Source of the DNA: Bordetella parapertussis
GTDB lineage: Bacteria; Pseudomonadota; Gammaproteobacteria; Burkholderiales; Burkholderiaceae_C
Length of the DNA stretch: 14,311 nucleotides
Assembly: GCA_945888535.1 (NCBI GenBank)
Contig: CAMDAN010000064.1
Coordinates: forward strand, 1-14,311
Reading direction: 5' to 3'
Positions 1-6,396 of this stretch are shown here, piece by piece (the first letter of the stretch is position 1; the number at the start of each line of letters is the position of its first letter). The notes beneath the pieces were generated by a model, which was not told the origin of the DNA, did no database searches, and saw only the letters and a program-made list of their open reading frames with translations. The translations under genes were made by a program, and so were the position numbers.

Positions 1-869
1 ACCAGCGAGGTGAAGTTCAGCGCGATTTGGTGGGCCGCGATCTCTGTGCTGCCAAACCGAGCGATTAAAAAAGCGATCAGGCCAAAAGCACTGGTTTCGG
101 CAAAATAGGTAATCCCAATAGGCAAACCCAATTGCAACAAGCTGCGCAACTTGGGGCCATGCGGCCACTCAAACCGTGAAAAAGGCCAGGTGCTTCGGTA
201 AGCAGGACTGCGCCGCATCCACCACAGCAAGCCCCCTAAATTCGCCCAAACGCACAACAGCGTGGACCACGCGCAACCTAAACCGCCCAACCGGGGGAAG
301 CCCCAGTGTCCAAACACCAAAACCCAGTTGAGAAAAATATTAAGTGCCAGTGCCCCAATCGCAACGACCATCAGTGGTTTGGTTTGATTCAGGCTAGCGC
401 TGTACCCGTACAAAACCCGGTAAACAGCAAAAGCGGGCATCGAGTAGCTAGTGATCACCACAAAACCAATGGCCACGCTGCGAGTCACAGGTTCTAGTTC
501 CATGGCTTCAAAAATAAACACGGTGGACTGCATGATGGCGATCGCGATAACGCCAAGAATCACAGCTTTCCAAAGCGCCTGGCGCACTTCATGGGGTACT
601 TTGTGCAAAGCCTTTGCCCCCACATGGTGGGCCACCAAAGGACTGACCGACATCATGACTCCCATCAGGGTAATGATGACCATATTCCACACCGACACGC
701 CCAAAGAGATACCCGCCAGGTCTTGGGCCGAGGCGTGTCCAGCCATGGCGACATCCGACACGGACATGCCGACGTTTGCCAGTTGACCCACCAAAATAGG
801 CCAAGTGAGTTGCCATAGGACACGCAGTTCGCTGCGAACGGGTTGGGGTTGGGGAAGGGGCAGGCTCAC
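1..869 (-). CDS. MATE-family multidrug/cation antiporter, partial (C-terminus beyond left edge)
   Basis: This is an inner-membrane exporter of the MATE family (NorM/DinF type), which pumps cationic drugs or metabolites out in exchange for Na+ or H+. The 289 visible codons give alternating hydrophobic segments. After a proline-rich tail (about residues 3-11), the first helix carries the family's early Pro and Asp (P24, D39 in a SVSDVAMAG stretch). A second-helix VSPLVAHHVGA segment follows, and a later GLPIGITYFAE...AAHQIALNF block is typical of the start of the second MATE half. The GTG start at 869 is chosen because it overlaps the upstream dipeptidase stop as GTGA, implying translational coupling, and because the next in-frame starts would lose part of helix 1. 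The protein is cut by the window edge after roughly seven helices. The substrate cannot be told from the sequence. Proline codons here create a G-run motif on the opposite strand (840-860). Confidence 0.9.
   Translation of the reverse strand, partial: MSLPLPQPQPVRSELRVLWQLTWPILVGQLANVGMSVSDVAMAGHASAQDLAGISLGVSVWNMVIITLMGVMMSVSPLVAHHVGAKALHKVPHEVRQALWKAVILGVIAIAIMQSTVFIFEAMELEPVTRSVAIGFVVITSYSMPAFAVYRVLYGYSASLNQTKPLMVVAIGALALNIFLNWVLVFGHWGFPRLGGLGCAWSTLLCVWANLGGLLWWMRRSPAYRSTWPFSRFEWPHGPKLRSLLQLGLPIGITYFAETSAFGLIAFLIARFGSTEIAAHQIALNFTSL
840..860 (+). other. Potential G-quadruplex motif at the MATE gene start
   Basis: Four runs of three or four G lie at 840-842, 845-848, 851-854 and 857-860, separated by 2-nt loops (TT, TT, AA). 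This matches the classic G3+N1-7 pattern with very short loops. It is on the plus strand, the template strand of the MATE gene, 7 nt inside its GTG start. It encodes the Pro-Gln repeat of the N-terminal tail. Folding is inferred from pattern only. Confidence 0.4.
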
Positions 870-1936
870 ATGGGATCGGGCGCAGTCCGTCCGTTAAACA
901 CCGTTTTAAGCAGGCGACCGTAGTTTTCACTGGCTACTTTTCTAACCACCGCCTCTGGCATATTTTTAGCCAACATGCGATTGACAATATCGCGCATGCC
1001 GCTGTAGTCGGTCATCATGGTGGCCTGGGTAGAAAGACCTTGCATATCGGTGCCAAAAGCAACGTGGTCTGCGCCGATCATGGAAGTGGCAGCTTGCAAG
1101 CCATCAATGTAGGCATCGGGCGTATCAAAATCTGACCGACTTGGCCATATTCCGATCACACCACCCTTAGATGCAAGAATTTTTGCATTGTCTAAACCCA
1201 AACTCATCATCGTTTTATGCGGTTTCGTATTTTCAAATACGAATGGTGAAGCAGTGATGTTGCTATGTGACCAAAGCATAGGTTGAGAAGATGTTTGCAG
1301 AGCTTGCGATGCCGAATTTTCATTGGAATGCGCTAAATCGATAAGGATGCCAAGCGCATTGCACCTTTGAATCACTGTTTTTCCAAATTCGCTCAAGCCT
1401 CCTAACTTTGCGGGCTCCGTTCGGACATCGAGAATGTCGCCTTCTACAAAGTGGCCTAGTCCGATTTGCCGAATACCTTTGTTGTATGCAAGATTTAAAA
1501 ACCGGAGCTCCCCGCCTAAATAATGTGCCCCTTCCGTAGAAAGAACGATATGAAGCTCACCCTTGAGGGCGCGGTCAATGTCATCAGCAGTTCTTGCAAT
1601 TTTTAAATTTTCTTTATGAATTCTTGACTGCATATTGAAAATTTGGCGCAGAAATGTATCTTGGTATTCCTTTGGACTTGGTTTGAAATTGACTTGAATT
1701 CCCCCGTTGGCATTTCGCGCAATGAATGGACCATCCGCGACAGCAGCCCACGATACAAGGCTCACTTTGGACGCAGTCAGCTCACACTCAAAGCATCGAT
1801 CAAAATATTGCCGTGTCATATTGGAGTGCGAATGCGTGTCAGAAATAAAAATCTCTTGTGCAAAAGAATTTTTTGCAAACGCAGACCAAAGCGCTGCCGG
1901 TAACAACGCAGAAAAGGAACGGCGACGAATAGTCAT
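866..1936 (-). CDS. Exported M19-family (membrane dipeptidase-like) metallopeptidase
   Basis: This is a 356-residue zinc-dependent dipeptidase-like protein of family M19 (renal dipeptidase family). The N-terminus RRRSF followed by a hydrophobic stretch ending AFAKNSFAQ looks like a twin-arginine (Tat) export signal, so I expect a periplasmic protein. Likely metal ligands in order are H35 and H37 (DTHSH), E135 (STEGAH), H203 (DLAHS), H224 (WSHSN) and D297 (FGTDMQG). Renal dipeptidase has His-x-Asp at the first site; here it is His-x-His. The ATG at 1936 has a GAGGA element 10 nt upstream, inside the last mutL codons, only 4 nt after the mutL stop. It overlaps the MATE start by 4 nt. Base composition is clearly more AT-rich than its neighbours over roughly 1140-1930, which suggests acquisition by transfer. 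Substrate unknown (dipeptide, D-amino-acid peptide or another amide). Confidence 0.87.
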   Translation of the reverse strand: MTIRRRSFSALLPAALWSAFAKNSFAQEIFISDTHSHSNMTRQYFDRCFECELTASKVSLVSWAAVADGPFIARNANGGIQVNFKPSPKEYQDTFLRQIFNMQSRIHKENLKIARTADDIDRALKGELHIVLSTEGAHYLGGELRFLNLAYNKGIRQIGLGHFVEGDILDVRTEPAKLGGLSEFGKTVIQRCNALGILIDLAHSNENSASQALQTSSQPMLWSHSNITASPFVFENTKPHKTMMSLGLDNAKILASKGGVIGIWPSRSDFDTPDAYIDGLQAATSMIGADHVAFGTDMQGLSTQATMMTDYSGMRDIVNRMLAKNMPEAVVRKVASENYGRLLKTVFNGRTAPDPM

Positions 1937-1940
1937 GGCG

Positions 1941-3824
1941 TTAACGTCCTCGTAAAAAGAGCTTGTCTAAATCCGCAATAGAAATCGAACGCCATGTGGG
2001 GCGGCCGTGGTTGCATTGGTCGCTGCGTTCGGTATCTTCCATTTGGCGCAGCAGCCCATTCATTTCTTCCAACGTGAGCTTACGGTTGGCACGCACTGCG
2101 CCGTGGCAGGCCATGGTGGCGAGCAATTCGTTTTTGGCGCGATCCAAAACGGTACTGGCATCGTGTTGGGCTAATTCTGCCAAAACGCTACGCGCCAGTT
2201 CAACGGCGTCACCTTGCGCAAGCGAAGTCGGAACTGCGCGAACCGCCAGAGTTTTAGGAGAGAACACACTGATTTCTAATCCCAAAGCCAGCAAGGTTTC
2301 GGTGTTCGCTTCCACCGTGGCGTGTTCGGCAGGGGTGCAGGCAAACGTGGCGGGGATAAGCAAAGGTTGGCTTGCAATATGCGCGTTGGCTTGGGCTTTA
2401 AGCCGCTCGTAAACAATCCGTTCATGCGCAGCATGCATGTCGACGATGACCAAGCCCTGCGCGTTCTCGGCCAAGATGTAGATGCCTTGAATTTGTGCAA
2501 TTGCGCGACCCAGCGGCCATTCGCCTGAGGTAAAAGGATCGGCAGCCAACGCTTCCAACGGCGCTTGCGTAGCCTGCTGCGGTGAGGGTTGCCACAGCGC
2601 TTGCAAATCATTAACGCGGTGCCCCACTGAGGAGTCGTTAGCGCGAAAAGGGATGGCGGCTTGGGACGCATAAAAGGGGGCAGCTAGCAACGAAGTCGGC
2701 AGCATTGGCTGGTCGGCCAGACTGTGCGGAGCTCCCTTAGGTTGCTGGGCCGTAGCCGCACGGGGCGCTGCCAAGGCGTCTTCGGTGGCGTGGCGAACGG
2801 CTTGGTGGACTTCGCGGCTGTCACGAAAACGCACTTCAATTTTGGTGGGATGCACGTTGACATCGACCCGCGCGGGGTCCATGCTCAGGTAGAGCGCATA
2901 GATCGGTTGGCGGTGGCCGTGCAAGACGTCTTCGTAGGCGCTTCGCGCCGCGTGGGTCAGGACTTTGTCGCGCACAAAGCGCCCATTGACATAGCAAAAC
3001 TGCTGGTCCGCACGCGAACGGGCCGCATCAGGAATCCCAACCCGACCCCAAACCCGGATACTTTGGCCTTCGTTTTCTTTGTGCCAATCGACAGCAATCG
3101 ATTGTTTCAAAAAGTCGGGGCCTAAGACATCCGCCAAGCGCCGGTCAAGCGCTTCGCCTGAGGTGGCAAGCGAGCCTTCCAGGGGCCAAGCACGCCATTG
3201 CTCGGCTAGTTTGCCTTCGTGCCAAATTTCAAAACCTACATCAGGTCGGGCCAAAGCGTGGCGGCGAACTGCTTCGATGCAGTGGGCTAACTCGGTGGCA
3301 TCGGTTTTTAAAAATTTGCGCCGTGCAGGCGTGCTGTAAAAAAGTTCTTTGACTTCCACGGTAGTCCCTTGCGCTCGGGCGACGGGACGCAATTCACCGG
3401 TTCGACCATCCAAAAGAAATGCTTCACTTTGCTGGTTGGCGCGGGACAAAATAGCGCAATCGGCAATAGAGTTGATGGCCGCCAAGGCCTCACCCCGAAA
3501 GCCCATGGTGCTCACCGATTCCAAATCATGGAGACTGCCAATTTTGCTGGTTGCGTGGCGTTTGAAAGCAATCGGCAGCTCATCGCGCAGGATGCCCATG
3601 CCATCGTCTTCGACCGCAATCAAGCGTACGCCACCAGAGAGCAAACGCACCGTAACGTTTCGAGCCCCTGCGTCAAGCGCGTTGTCAACGAGTTCGCGCA
3701 CCACCGAGGCGGGTCGCTCCACCACTTCGCCTGCAGCGATTTGGCTGATCAGTTCATCCGGCAGTTCGCGGATAGGACGACGCACAGGGATGGGGGGCAG
3801 CGTGGGAAGGGTGCTTACGTTCAC
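1941..3824 (-). CDS. mutL: DNA mismatch repair protein MutL (endonuclease type)
   Basis: MutL couples MutS mismatch recognition to strand incision and excision. The 627 residues show the N-terminal GHKL ATPase: catalytic E44 with N48 and D51 in RELVDNALDAGA, then DDGMG (73-77), ATSKI (91-95) and GFRGEAL (108-114). A variable linker spans roughly 345-430. The C-terminal dimerisation domain carries the MutL nickase signatures: DMHAAHE...E (462-473), ACH (572-574), CNHGRP (604-609) and a terminal FLR. These motifs are absent from the E. coli protein and mark MutL of bacteria that lack MutH. Gln at the second position of the usual DQHA motif is Met. The GTG start at 3824 has no clear ribosome site; an in-frame GTG at 3785 (residue 14) is an alternative that would remove the proline-rich tail. 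It leads the mutL-dipeptidase-MATE run and diverges from dedA across 30 bp. Confidence 0.97.
   Translation of the reverse strand: MNVSTLPTLPPIPVRRPIRELPDELISQIAAGEVVERPASVVRELVDNALDAGARNVTVRLLSGGVRLIAVEDDGMGILRDELPIAFKRHATSKIGSLHDLESVSTMGFRGEALAAINSIADCAILSRANQQSEAFLLDGRTGELRPVARAQGTTVEVKELFYSTPARRKFLKTDATELAHCIEAVRRHALARPDVGFEIWHEGKLAEQWRAWPLEGSLATSGEALDRRLADVLGPDFLKQSIAVDWHKENEGQSIRVWGRVGIPDAARSRADQQFCYVNGRFVRDKVLTHAARSAYEDVLHGHRQPIYALYLSMDPARVDVNVHPTKIEVRFRDSREVHQAVRHATEDALAAPRAATAQQPKGAPHSLADQPMLPTSLLAAPFYASQAAIPFRANDSSVGHRVNDLQALWQPSPQQATQAPLEALAADPFTSGEWPLGRAIAQIQGIYILAENAQGLVIVDMHAAHERIVYERLKAQANAHIASQPLLIPATFACTPAEHATVEANTETLLALGLEISVFSPKTLAVRAVPTSLAQGDAVELARSVLAELAQHDASTVLDRAKNELLATMACHGAVRANRKLTLEEMNGLLRQMEDTERSDQCNHGRPTWRSISIADLDKLFLRGR
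3787..3811 (+). other. Potential G-quadruplex motif in the first mutL codons
   Basis: G runs at 3787-3789, 3792-3797, 3804-3806 and 3809-3811 are separated by loops of 2, 6 and 2 nt, fitting the G3+N1-7 pattern. The motif is on the plus strand, so it is in the mutL template strand, within codons 5-13, which encode a Pro-rich stretch. It is a second example, besides 840-860, of this arrangement at a minus-strand gene start. Pattern only; folding not shown. Confidence 0.35.
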
Positions 3825-3832
3825 CGAAGCAT
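3821..3832 (-). promoter_or_regulatory. Three-codon mini-ORF ending on the mutL start codon
   Basis: ATG at 3832, two sense codons (Leu, Arg) and a TGA at 3823-3821 that overlaps the mutL GTG (3824-3822) by 2 nt in the arrangement GTGA. Such a leader could feed ribosomes to a GTG start that has no clear Shine-Dalgarno sequence. No ribosome site is evident for the mini-ORF either, so it may be chance. Confidence 0.2.
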
Positions 3833-3854
3833 TCTAGAGGCGCGGGCAACGATA

Positions 3855-4508
3855 ATGGCGCCTATGGAACTCTTCACCACACTGCTTGACTTTATTCTTC
3901 ACATTGACAAATACCTCGAAATGTTTGTCACCCAATATGGCATGTGGGTTTATGCGCTGCTGTTTCTGATTATTTTTGTTGAAACCGGCGTTGTGGTCAT
4001 GCCTTTTCTTCCCGGAGACTCTTTGCTTTTTGTGGTGGGTGCGATGTGTGGTTTGGGATTGATGAGTTACCCGTTGACGGTGGTTCTACTTTTTGCTGCG
4101 GCGGTTTTAGGCAACCAATGCAATTACACCGTGGGCCGTTACCTTGGGGCCAAAGTATTCCAATGGGAAGATTCCAGGCTCTTCAATAAGGCCGCGTTTG
4201 ACCAGGCCCATGCGTTTTACGAACGCTACGGCGGCATCACGATTGTGGCGGCGCGTTTTATGCCCTTTTTACGCACCTTCGCCCCGTTTGTTGCCGGAGT
4301 AGCCAATATGACCCGATCGAAATTCACGTTTTACGATGTGTTAGGCGGCGCTTTGTGGGTGGGGTCGTTGGTAACGGTGGGTTACTTTTTTGGCAACATT
4401 CCCTGGGTGAAACTGCATTTAGAAAAAATCATCTGGGCGATGATCTTGGTCCCTGGCCTGTTGGTGTTTTTTGGTGCCTGGCGGGCACGACGTCAAGCCG
4501 CAAAATAA
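3855..4508 (+). CDS. dedA: DedA-family inner-membrane protein
   Basis: This is a 217-residue DedA/VTT-superfamily membrane protein. Members support membrane homeostasis, and some act as polyprenyl- or phospholipid flippases that depend on the proton gradient. It resembles E. coli DedA along its length: LLDFILHID near the start, FVETG with the key acidic residue E43, FLPGDSLLF with D55, then ARFMPFLRTFAPFVAG with R134 and R140, and a basic tail. The position equivalent to the Asp of E. coli GDAVNYTIGR is Asn here (GNQCNYTVGR). Two starts fit: ATG 3855, with AGAGG about 14 nt upstream, and ATG 3864, which aligns with the E. coli start. The reading frame is open far upstream, but that part is antisense to mutL. 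It diverges from mutL and converges with amiC (17-bp gap). Confidence 0.93.
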   Translation: MAPMELFTTLLDFILHIDKYLEMFVTQYGMWVYALLFLIIFVETGVVVMPFLPGDSLLFVVGAMCGLGLMSYPLTVVLLFAAAVLGNQCNYTVGRYLGAKVFQWEDSRLFNKAAFDQAHAFYERYGGITIVAARFMPFLRTFAPFVAGVANMTRSKFTFYDVLGGALWVGSLVTVGYFFGNIPWVKLHLEKIIWAMILVPGLLVFFGAWRARRQAAK

Positions 4509-4525
4509 ACCGTTACTAACCCGTT

Positions 4526-5896
4526 TTAACCTGTCTTGCGACTCCGCGAAAGCGGTGGGTTTTTACTAAAGTAGATCAAAATTCCGCGCATCAATGCGTC
4601 TGCGAGTTGGTTTTGGTATTCCTCGCTATTGAGTTTGGCTTCTTCTTTGGGGTTGCTAATAAAGGCGGCTTCCACTAAAACGCTTGGGATGTCGGGGGCT
4701 TTTAGGACGGCAAAGGACGCTTGTTCTACCCGCGATTTGTGTAACTTCCCAACCCGACCGATTTCTCCTAAAAGAGAGCCGCCGAGCTTGAGACTGTCGG
4801 TAATCTGCGCTGTCGTGCTCATGTCCAGCAAAGCGCTTTGAACCACTGCATCCTTGGCTTTGACGTTCAAACCCCCAATCAAATCGGCCTTGTTTTCTTT
4901 GGCCGCCATCCACCGCGCCGCGCTGCTGGATGCGCCGCCTTGGCTTAAGGCAAACACGCTTGCGCCTTGGGGTTGGGGGGTAAAAAAGGCATCGGCATGT
5001 AAACTCATAAAAAGGTCGGCCTGAACCCTCCGCGCTTTTTGAACCCGCACATGCAGCGGCACAAAGAAGTCGCCGTCGCGGGTTAAGTAGGCTCGCATCG
5101 TCATTCCCTTGACTTCTGCGGCATTGATTCTGTCGCGCAGCAGGCGAGCTAATTTGAGGACCACGTTTTTCTCATGCGTGCCGCCTGGCCCCACGGCCCC
5201 GGGGTCTTCGCCGCCGTGGCCTGGGTCGAGCGCAATGATGATGAGCCGGTCGGTAGTGGATGTCGTGGGTCCTTGGCTGGTGTTGGCGCCGGGGCTTGCG
5301 AGTGGCGTGGTTTTGGCTGCTGGCGTGGAGGAGGTAGGAGAAAGCGGGGCAGTCGGCGCACTTGCCTTTTTATTGGTGGGCTTGCCACTGTGTTGTGCCA
5401 TTAACTCACCCAGCGGGTCGGAGCTTGCTGATTGCGACTTGGACGGGATATGTTGGGCGATCAATGCGTCCAAGGGATCGATGGCTTGGGCGGGGTAGAG
5501 GTCAAATACCAAGCGGTGCTGGTAAGCCGCCACAGGCGCCAGCGTGAAGACCTGCGGTCGAATGGCTTGCTTGAGGTCAATCACCAAGCGCACTACGGTG
5601 GGGGTAAATTGGCCCGCGCGAATCCCTGCAATATTAGGATCGCCGGGTTGGACCTTGGCTACCAATTCTTTGAGCGCAGGGTTAAGGGTCACGCCAGTAA
5701 TGTCCACCGCCAATCGGGGCGGGTTGGCGACAAAGGTGTGGGTGGTGCTTAAAGCGCTGTCAGACTCAATCGTGACCCGTGAGTATTCAGGCGCGGGCCA
5801 AATGCGCACCGTAATGATGTTGGCTCCGCGTGCCAAGGGGCTCACACCCAGCGTCAATACGACGGCTCCAGTTTCTAGGAACGTCCGCCGCTTCAT
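4526..5896 (-). CDS. amiC: N-acetylmuramoyl-L-alanine amidase with AMIN domain (AmiC-like)
   Basis: This periplasmic zinc amidase cleaves the bond between MurNAc and L-Ala to split septal peptidoglycan during daughter-cell separation. The 456 residues begin with a Tat signal (MKRRTFLE, cleavage near ARGA at 22-25). An AMIN septum-targeting domain follows (about 28-130), then a Ser/Thr/Pro-rich linker (150-215) and an Amidase_3 domain (219-445). Zn ligands are H227 (DPGHGG), E242 (THEKN) and H300 (SLHAD); the catalytic Glu is E409 (VLVEAAFISNP). The insert around 318-372 matches the autoinhibitory helix region of amidases activated by LytM factors such as NlpD or EnvC. Tat signal plus AMIN domain favours AmiC over AmiB. 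The ATG overlaps the tsaE stop as ATGA and has GGGGA 7 nt upstream, so it is co-translated with tsaE. Confidence 0.95.
   Translation of the reverse strand: MKRRTFLETGAVVLTLGVSPLARGANIITVRIWPAPEYSRVTIESDSALSTTHTFVANPPRLAVDITGVTLNPALKELVAKVQPGDPNIAGIRAGQFTPTVVRLVIDLKQAIRPQVFTLAPVAAYQHRLVFDLYPAQAIDPLDALIAQHIPSKSQSASSDPLGELMAQHSGKPTNKKASAPTAPLSPTSSTPAAKTTPLASPGANTSQGPTTSTTDRLIIIALDPGHGGEDPGAVGPGGTHEKNVVLKLARLLRDRINAAEVKGMTMRAYLTRDGDFFVPLHVRVQKARRVQADLFMSLHADAFFTPQPQGASVFALSQGGASSSAARWMAAKENKADLIGGLNVKAKDAVVQSALLDMSTTAQITDSLKLGGSLLGEIGRVGKLHKSRVEQASFAVLKAPDIPSVLVEAAFISNPKEEAKLNSEEYQNQLADALMRGILIYFSKNPPLSRSRKTG
4542..4564 (+). terminator. Weak candidate intrinsic terminator for dedA
   Basis: A short stem CCGC/GCGG (4544-4547 with 4552-4555) with a GAAA tetraloop is followed four bases later by five T (4560-4564), 35 nt after the dedA stop and inside the amiC C-terminal codons. 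The stem is only 4 bp, so this is weak and may be coincidental. Confidence 0.22.
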
Positions 5897-6396
5897 TGCG
5901 GTTCCCCAGAAAGAAAATGCAGCAAGTCAGCGCCTGTAGCTGTATTGGCAACGACGCTGACTTGGCGCTGGGTATCGGTGTCGGTGCGAATGAAGATATC
6001 GAGATCGACTGCCGGTAAAACCGAAGCGGCTTTTTCAGGCCACTCGGCGAGTTTGAGTCCGGACCCTGAAAAAATATCGCGAAACCCGGCGTCTTCCCAG
6101 TCCTCGGGATCGTTAAAACGGTAAAAATCAAAATGCCAAATTGCCATGCGGGGCAGTTCATACGGCTCCACGACCGCGTAAGTGGGGCTTTTTATCCGAC
6201 CGGTAACGCCCATCGCATGCAACAGATGCCGCACCAAGGTGGTTTTTCCAGCGCCTAGGTCGCCGTGCAAAGCAATGAAGGCGTTGCCTAGCCCCGGCGC
6301 TTGGGCTAAGGTATTCGCAAAGGCTTGTGTCGCCGCTTCGTCAGGCCAAACCAGACGCAGCGGCAGAGTTTTTACAATCGGCGTGTGAATACCCAT
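5893..6396 (-). CDS. tsaE: tRNA threonylcarbamoyladenosine biosynthesis ATPase TsaE
   Basis: TsaE is the P-loop ATPase that works with TsaB and TsaD to install t6A at position 37 of ANN-decoding tRNAs in the cytoplasm. The 167 residues show Walker A GDLGAGKT (45-52), SPTY (70-73), HFDFYRF (88-94) and LAEWPEKA (116-123), all in the family order. The length is close to the usual 150-165. The ATG at 6396 is preferred; an upstream in-frame TTG at 6423 would add nine residues (three of them Trp) and is unlikely. It overlaps amiC by 4 nt. Its start overlaps the proposed queG start on the other strand by 12 nt, so its promoter must lie inside queG. Confidence 0.95.
   Translation of the reverse strand: MGIHTPIVKTLPLRLVWPDEAATQAFANTLAQAPGLGNAFIALHGDLGAGKTTLVRHLLHAMGVTGRIKSPTYAVVEPYELPRMAIWHFDFYRFNDPEDWEDAGFRDIFSGSGLKLAEWPEKAASVLPAVDLDIFIRTDTDTQRQVSVVANTATGADLLHFLSGEPQ

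Noticed and set aside
3369..3854. DedA reading frame open for 162 codons upstream of its start
   Set aside because: It runs antisense through the 5' part of mutL, which has clear conserved motifs; DedA relatives begin near 3855-3864, so this is a coding shadow.
6325..6384. TTG start for queG at 6325
   Set aside because: It would add 20 residues antisense to tsaE that do not resemble QueG; later starts suffice for the full domain.
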